The notes beneath the pieces were generated by a model, which saw only the letters and a program-made list of their open reading frames with translations, ran no database searches and was not told the DNA's origin. Of a DNA stretch of 64,000 nt, positions 59,701 to 64,000 are shown piece after piece. The position numbers and the translations under genes were made by a program. Source of the DNA: Rhizorhabdus phycosphaerae (GTDB lineage Bacteria; Pseudomonadota; Alphaproteobacteria; Sphingomonadales; Sphingomonadaceae); contig NZ_CP049107.1 in NCBI RefSeq assembly GCF_011044255.1, positions 3,717,001 to 3,781,000 on the forward strand, read 5' to 3'. How positions within the stretch are numbered: the stretch's first letter is position 1; every line of letters starts with the position of its first letter.

Positions 59701-61404
59701 ATGACTCCCCAGGGCTGGACCCTCATCTTTCTCTTCATCGCCGTGCTGATCGCGCTGACCAAGCCGATCGGACTGTGGCTGTTCGCGCTCTATGAAGGCC
59801 GCCGCACGCCCCTTCACGCCGTGCTTGGCCCCGTCGAGCGCGGCTTCTATGCGCTGGCGGGAATCGATCCGTCGGTCGAGCAGAGCTGGCGCCGCTATGC
59901 GGTCCACATGCTGATCTTCAATCTGGCGCTGCTCGTCTTCACCTATGCGGTTTTGCGCCTTCAGGGCGTGCTGCCCCTGAACCCGCTGGGCTATCCGGCG
60001 CTCAGCGGTCACCTCGCCTTCAACACGGCGGTCAGCTTCACCACCAACACCAACTGGCAAAGCTATGGCGGGGAATCCACCCTGTCGAACTTCAGCCAGA
60101 TGGTCGGCCTGACCATTCACAACTTCCTCTCGGCAGCGACCGGTATCGCGCTCGCCTTCGCCTTCTTTCGCGGCTTCGCCCGGCGGGAGGCGAAGAGCAT
60201 AGGCAATTTCTGGGCCGACGTCACCCGCGTGACGCTGTACCTGCTGCTGCCCATCTCCTTTTTCTACGCGCTCTTCCTCGTGGCCAGCGGCGTGCCGCAG
60301 ACGCTCGCGGGTTCGGTCGACATCGTGACGCTCGAAGGCGCCAAACAGACCCTCGCGCTCGGGCCGGTCGCCTCGCAGGAAGCGATCAAGATGCTTGGTA
60401 CCAATGGCGGCGGCTTCTTCAACGCCAACTCGGCGCATCCTTTCGAGAACCCGACCGCGCTGACCAATCTGGTGCAGATGCTCTCGATCTTCCTGATCGG
60501 TTTCGGGCTGACCTGGACCTTCGCCAAGGCGGTCGGCAACACGCGCCAGGGCTGGGCGATATTGACCGCGATGATCCTGCTGTTCCTTGCCGGAGTGACG
60601 GTGGTCTACTGGCAGGAGGCGGCGGGCAATCCGATTCTGCACGCGATGGGCGTTCCGGGCGGCAATATGGAGGGCAAGGAGGTCCGTTTCGGCACGGCCG
60701 CCTCGGCGCTCTTCTCGGTCGTGACGACCGCCGCCTCCTGCGGTGCGGTCAATGCGATGCATGACAGCTTCACCCCCCTGGGCGGGCTGATCCCTCTGCT
60801 CAACATCCAGCTGGGCGAGGTCGTCATCGGTGGCGTCGGCGCGGGCATCTATGGCTTCCTGCTGTTCGCGATCCTGGCCGTGTTCGTCGCCGGGCTCATG
60901 GTCGGCCGCACGCCCGAATATGTCGGCAAGAAGATCGAGGGCCGCGAGGTCAAGCTGGCGGTGCTGGCGATCGCGGTGTTGCCGCTGATCATCCTCGGCT
61001 TCACGGCGATAAGCTCGGTGCTTCCGCAGGGTCTGGCAGGCCCGCTCAACAAGGGACCGCATGGCTTTTCCGAGATACTCTACGCCTTCACCAGCGCAGT
61101 CGGGAACAACGGTTCGGCCTTTGCCGGTCTGACCGCCAACACGCCTTATTACGATGCCATGCTGGGCATCGCCATGTGGGTCGGCCGCTTCTTCGTGATC
61201 GTCCCGATGCTGGCGATCGCCGGTTCGCTGGCGGCCAAGAAATACACGCCTGAAACCGCCGGTTCCTTTCCGACGACGGGCCCGCTGTGGATTGGGCTGC
61301 TCGTCGGCATCGTGCTGATCGTCGGCGGCCTGACCTTCCTGCCGAGCCTCGCGCTCGGGCCCATCGCCGATCATCTCGCGATGATCCACGGCCAACTTTT
61401 CTGA
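59701..61404 (+). CDS. kdpA: KdpA, potassium-binding and channel-like subunit
   Basis: A 567-residue membrane protein, normal length. The selectivity-filter loops of the four-fold SKT fold are visible: [45 protein letters not shown] and [12 protein letters not shown]. KdpA selects and binds potassium for high-affinity uptake under potassium limitation. It is third in a kdp operon and is followed by kdpB after 11 bases. Confidence 0.97.
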   Translation: MTPQGWTLIFLFIAVLIALTKPIGLWLFALYEGRRTPLHAVLGPVERGFYALAGIDPSVEQSWRRYAVHMLIFNLALLVFTYAVLRLQGVLPLNPLGYPALSGHLAFNTAVSFTTNTNWQSYGGESTLSNFSQMVGLTIHNFLSAATGIALAFAFFRGFARREAKSIGNFWADVTRVTLYLLLPISFFYALFLVASGVPQTLAGSVDIVTLEGAKQTLALGPVASQEAIKMLGTNGGGFFNANSAHPFENPTALTNLVQMLSIFLIGFGLTWTFAKAVGNTRQGWAILTAMILLFLAGVTVVYWQEAAGNPILHAMGVPGGNMEGKEVRFGTAASALFSVVTTAASCGAVNAMHDSFTPLGGLIPLLNIQLGEVVIGGVGAGIYGFLLFAILAVFVAGLMVGRTPEYVGKKIEGREVKLAVLAIAVLPLIILGFTAISSVLPQGLAGPLNKGPHGFSEILYAFTSAVGNNGSAFAGLTANTPYYDAMLGIAMWVGRFFVIVPMLAIAGSLAAKKYTPETAGSFPTTGPLWIGLLVGIVLIVGGLTFLPSLALGPIADHLAMIHGQLF

Positions 61405-61415
61405 TCGGACCTCCG

Positions 61416-63437
61416 ATGAGCAAATCCGCAACCAAATCAATGTTCACGCCGGAACTTCTCGGCCCGGCGGTGGGCGATTCCTTTCGCAAGCTGGATCCGC
61501 GCGCGCTGATCCGCAATCCGGTCATGTTCACGACGGCGGTCGTGGCGCTGCTGCTCACCGTCCTGCTGGCGGTCGGCGATGACGGGCTGGCGCTGGGCTT
61601 CAAGCTCCAGCTGGTCGTCTGGCTATGGCTCACGGTGCTGTTCGGCACCTTTGCCGAGGCGCTGGCCGAGGGGCGGGGAAAGGCGCAGGCGGCCTCGCTG
61701 CGCGCCACCAAGGCCGAGCTGACGGCCATCCGGGAGGATGGCAGTCGGGTCGCGGCCAGCCAGCTTCGCGCCGGGGACATCGTTCTCGTGACCACGGGCG
61801 AACTGATCCCCGCCGATGGCGAGGTGATTTCCGGCGTGGCATCGGTCAACGAGGCGGCGATCACCGGTGAAAGCGCGCCGGTGATCCGCGAGGCGGGCGG
61901 CGACCGTTCCGCCGTCACCGCCGGCACGCGCGTGATCTCGGACGAGATCAGGGTCCGCGTCACCGCCGAGCCGGGGCAGGGCTTTCTCGATCGCATGATC
62001 GCGCTCGTCGAGGGCGCGGAGCGCCAGAAGACGCCGAACGAGATTGCGCTGACGATCCTGCTGGTCGGCCTCACGATCATCTTCCTGATCGCCGTCGCGA
62101 CCATCCCCGCCTTTGCGCGCTATGCCGGGGGCAGCATTCCCGTCGCCATTCTCGCGGCCCTGCTGATCACGCTCATTCCCACGACCATCGCCGCGCTGCT
62201 CTCCGCGATAGGCATTGCGGGCATGGACCGGCTCGTCCGTTTCAACGTCCTTGCCAAATCGGGCCGTGCGGTCGAGGCAGCGGGCGACGTCGACACGTTG
62301 CTGCTCGACAAGACCGGTACGATCACCGTCGGCGACCGGCAGGCGACCGAGTTCAAGCCCGTTACCGGGGTCAGCGTCGGCGAACTGGCCGAAGCGGCGC
62401 TGCTGGCGAGCCTTGCCGACGAAACCCCGGAAGGGCGCTCGATCGTCGTCCTGGCGCGCGAGGCCTTCGGCGTGAAGACGGCGGCACTGCCGGCCGATGC
62501 CGAGGTCATCCCGTTCACCGCTCAGACGCGCATTTCGGGCATCAGGACGGGCGGATCGACGATCCAGAAGGGTGCCGTGGATTCGGTACTCAGGGCCAAT
62601 CCCGGTGCGGGCGAAACGCCAGAGGCCCAGCAGCTTCGGCGCGCCACGGACGAGATCGCCCGCGCGGGTGGCACCCCGCTCGCCGTGGCGCGCGACGGCC
62701 GGCTGCTGGGCGCGATCTTCCTGAAGGACATCGTCAAGGCCGGCATACGCGAGCGCTTCGGCGAACTGCGCCAGATGGGCATCCGCACGGTCATGATCAC
62801 CGGCGACAACCCGCTGACCGCTGCCGCGATCGCGGCGGAAGCCGGTGTCGACGATTTCCTTGCCCAGGCGACGCCGGAGGACAAGCTCGAGCTGATCCGG
62901 AAGGAGCAGGCTGGCGGCAAGCTCGTCGCGATGTGCGGTGACGGCACCAATGATGCGCCGGCGCTGGCGCAGGCCGATGTCGGCGTGGCGATGAACACGG
63001 GCACGCAGGCCGCGCGCGAGGCCGGGAACATGGTCGATCTCGACAGCGATCCGACCAAGCTGATCGAGGTGGTAGGGCTGGGCAAGCAGTTGCTGATGAC
63101 CCGGGGCGCACTGACGACCTTTTCGGTCGCCAATGACGTCGCCAAATATTTCGCCATCATCCCGGCGATGTTCGTGGTGCTCTATCCCGGTCTGGGCGTG
63201 CTCAACGTCATGGGCCTGGCCACCCCCCAGTCTGCGATCCTGTCGGCGATCATCTTCAACGCGCTGATCATCCCGCTGCTGGTCCCGCTGGCCCTCAGGG
63301 GCGTGACCTACCGCCCGATGGGCGCTGGCCCCCTGCTGGCACGCAACCTGGCTATCTATGGCCTCGGCGGACTGGTCGCGCCGTTCATCGGCATCAAGCT
63401 GATCGACATCGCCGTCAACGGCCTCGGCCTCGCTTAG
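61416..63437 (+). CDS. kdpB: KdpB, P-type ATPase subunit
   Basis: A 673-residue P-type ATPase. The phosphorylation site is Asp298 in [13 protein letters not shown]. Other catalytic segments: the actuator TGES in [10 protein letters not shown], the hinge [20 protein letters not shown] and [14 protein letters not shown]. It hydrolyses ATP to drive potassium through KdpA. The start at MSKSATKS was chosen because it begins just after kdpA; the longer frame overlaps kdpA. A 12-base gap precedes kdpC. Confidence 0.97.
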   Translation: MSKSATKSMFTPELLGPAVGDSFRKLDPRALIRNPVMFTTAVVALLLTVLLAVGDDGLALGFKLQLVVWLWLTVLFGTFAEALAEGRGKAQAASLRATKAELTAIREDGSRVAASQLRAGDIVLVTTGELIPADGEVISGVASVNEAAITGESAPVIREAGGDRSAVTAGTRVISDEIRVRVTAEPGQGFLDRMIALVEGAERQKTPNEIALTILLVGLTIIFLIAVATIPAFARYAGGSIPVAILAALLITLIPTTIAALLSAIGIAGMDRLVRFNVLAKSGRAVEAAGDVDTLLLDKTGTITVGDRQATEFKPVTGVSVGELAEAALLASLADETPEGRSIVVLAREAFGVKTAALPADAEVIPFTAQTRISGIRTGGSTIQKGAVDSVLRANPGAGETPEAQQLRRATDEIARAGGTPLAVARDGRLLGAIFLKDIVKAGIRERFGELRQMGIRTVMITGDNPLTAAAIAAEAGVDDFLAQATPEDKLELIRKEQAGGKLVAMCGDGTNDAPALAQADVGVAMNTGTQAAREAGNMVDLDSDPTKLIEVVGLGKQLLMTRGALTTFSVANDVAKYFAIIPAMFVVLYPGLGVLNVMGLATPQSAILSAIIFNALIIPLLVPLALRGVTYRPMGAGPLLARNLAIYGLGGLVAPFIGIKLIDIAVNGLGLA

Positions 63438-63449
63438 GAGCATCCTCCC

Positions 63450-64000
63450 ATGGGCAATGATCTTTCGTCCTCGCTGCGTCCCGCGATCGTCCTGACGATC
63501 CTGTTCGCGATCCTTCTCTGCGCCGCCTATCCGCTGGCCGTGCTTGGCCTGGGCCAAGCGCTGTTCCCCACACAGGCCAATGGCAGCCTGATCATGGAAA
63601 AGGGCCGGGTGCTTGGCTCCACCGTCGTCGGGCAGGCTTTCACCAGCGACCGCTATTTCCAGTCGCGCCCTTCGGCGGCCGGCAAGGGCTATGACGGCCT
63701 GGCCTCGTCAGGCTCGAATTATGGCCCGACCAGCCAGGCTCTCGTCGACCGCGTGAAGGGGGATATCGAGAAGGCGCGTGCCTCCGGAGTCAGCGGTGCG
63801 ATCCCGGCGGATCTGGTCACAGCCTCGGGCTCGGGCCTCGATCCCGACCTTTCACCGGCAGCGGCCCTGGCGCAGGCGCCGCGCGTCGCTACCGAGCGTG
63901 GCCTCCCGCTTGCACGGGTAAGGGCGCTGGTCGAACAGTCGATTGAACAGCCGCTCCTCGGCTTTCTCGGCGAGCCGCGCGTGAACATTCTCGCGCTCAA
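63450..64000 (+). CDS. kdpC: KdpC subunit (3' end outside window)
   Basis: 183 complete codons are present before the edge; full KdpC is about 190-200 residues, so only the extreme C-terminus is missing. One N-terminal membrane helix (SLRPAIVLTILFAILLCAAY) is followed by the periplasmic domain with SDRYFQSRPSAAG, SSGSNYGPTSQAL and the C-terminal EQPLLGFLGEPRVN. KdpC assembles the complex and helps potassium binding. kdpD and kdpE are expected just beyond the window. Confidence 0.95.
   Translation, partial: MGNDLSSSLRPAIVLTILFAILLCAAYPLAVLGLGQALFPTQANGSLIMEKGRVLGSTVVGQAFTSDRYFQSRPSAAGKGYDGLASSGSNYGPTSQALVDRVKGDIEKARASGVSGAIPADLVTASGSGLDPDLSPAAALAQAPRVATERGLPLARVRALVEQSIEQPLLGFLGEPRVNILAL

Noticed and set aside
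59536-63557. Two long minus-strand frames over kdpA and kdpB
   Set aside because: Both are shadows of unmistakable Kdp subunits.
1-64000. Search for CRISPR arrays, tRNA/rRNA genes, insertion sequences, integrases and prophage genes
   Set aside because: No regularly spaced repeats, cloverleaf sequences, transposase or integrase motifs were seen. Codon use and GC look even across the window, so there is no clear island boundary.

Overview
This 64 kb window is a GC-rich bacterial chromosome segment with about 50 protein genes packed on both strands. It most likely comes from an alphaproteobacterium of the Sphingomonadaceae. The indications are two large TonB-dependent receptors embedded in catabolic clusters, several secreted amidohydrolases, a fused indolepyruvate oxidoreductase, an EcfG-like promoter ahead of a DUF3008 gene, and uniform high-GC codon usage. 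The genus cannot be fixed. I saw no rRNA, tRNA, CRISPR array, prophage or insertion sequence. Long open frames antisense to real genes are common here and are GC artefacts.

Layout. (1) 1-2.6 kb: a 2-oxoadipate dioxygenase/decarboxylase (HglS type) overlapping a FAD-linked 2-hydroxyglutarate dehydrogenase cut by the left edge, with a divergent LysR regulator. This looks like the last steps of lysine catabolism. (2) 2.6-6.9 kb: a Rieske oxygenase and a phytoene-desaturase-like FAD enzyme, divergent from a secreted amidohydrolase across a perfect 8-4-8 operator. (3) 6.9-10.3 kb: a small protein with a MoaD/ThiS-like tail ending in Gly-Gly, translationally coupled to a DUF4132 protein. This is the most system-like unknown in the window. 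(4) 10.4-14.5 kb: a GlxA/AraC regulator divergent from a haloperoxidase-type hydrolase, an SDR and a membrane protein, followed by a TetR regulator. (5) 14.5-19.8 kb: Lrp regulator, indolepyruvate oxidoreductase and branched-chain aminotransferase. (6) 19.8-24.7 kb: a DabB-DabA bicarbonate/CO2 uptake system with a divergent LysR gene. (7) 24.8-26.9 kb: a DUF6671 protein and a membrane diguanylate cyclase.

(8) 26.9-37 kb: two secreted amidohydrolases, a VOC protein, a MarR regulator, an NSS amino-acid transporter, a class V PLP enzyme, a double-CDGSH/cupin fusion and a TonB receptor. Three transcription units here carry the same 18-bp operator-like element (13 of 18 positions invariant). I read this as one MarR-controlled uptake and degradation regulon for an amide- or peptide-like substrate. 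(9) 37-39.5 kb: MaeB-type malic enzyme. (10) 39.5-50.9 kb: a same-strand run of HyuA, HyuB, LysR, NCS1 permease, TonB receptor, M14 carboxypeptidase (with an unusual NTF2-like tail) and a DapA-family lyase. This looks like a pathway for a cyclic amide or capped peptide. (11) 51-56.5 kb: a small lipoprotein, a 35-residue Cys-rich peptide gene, and a MarR regulator divergent from an EmrA-EmrB-outer-membrane-factor tripartite pump. (12) 56.5-59 kb: an alpha/beta-fold protein lacking the usual catalytic Ser and His, a DUF3008 stress protein and a CrtX/MGT-type glycosyltransferase. (13) 59-64 kb: the kdp potassium uptake operon, with a 27-residue membrane peptide before kdpF. kdpC is cut by the right edge.

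The common theme is uptake and breakdown of amino-acid- or peptide-derived compounds: outer-membrane receptors, inner-membrane transporters, amide hydrolases, PLP enzymes and oxo-acid oxidation, each under a local regulator. All functional assignments come from reading the translations and motifs; no database search was possible.
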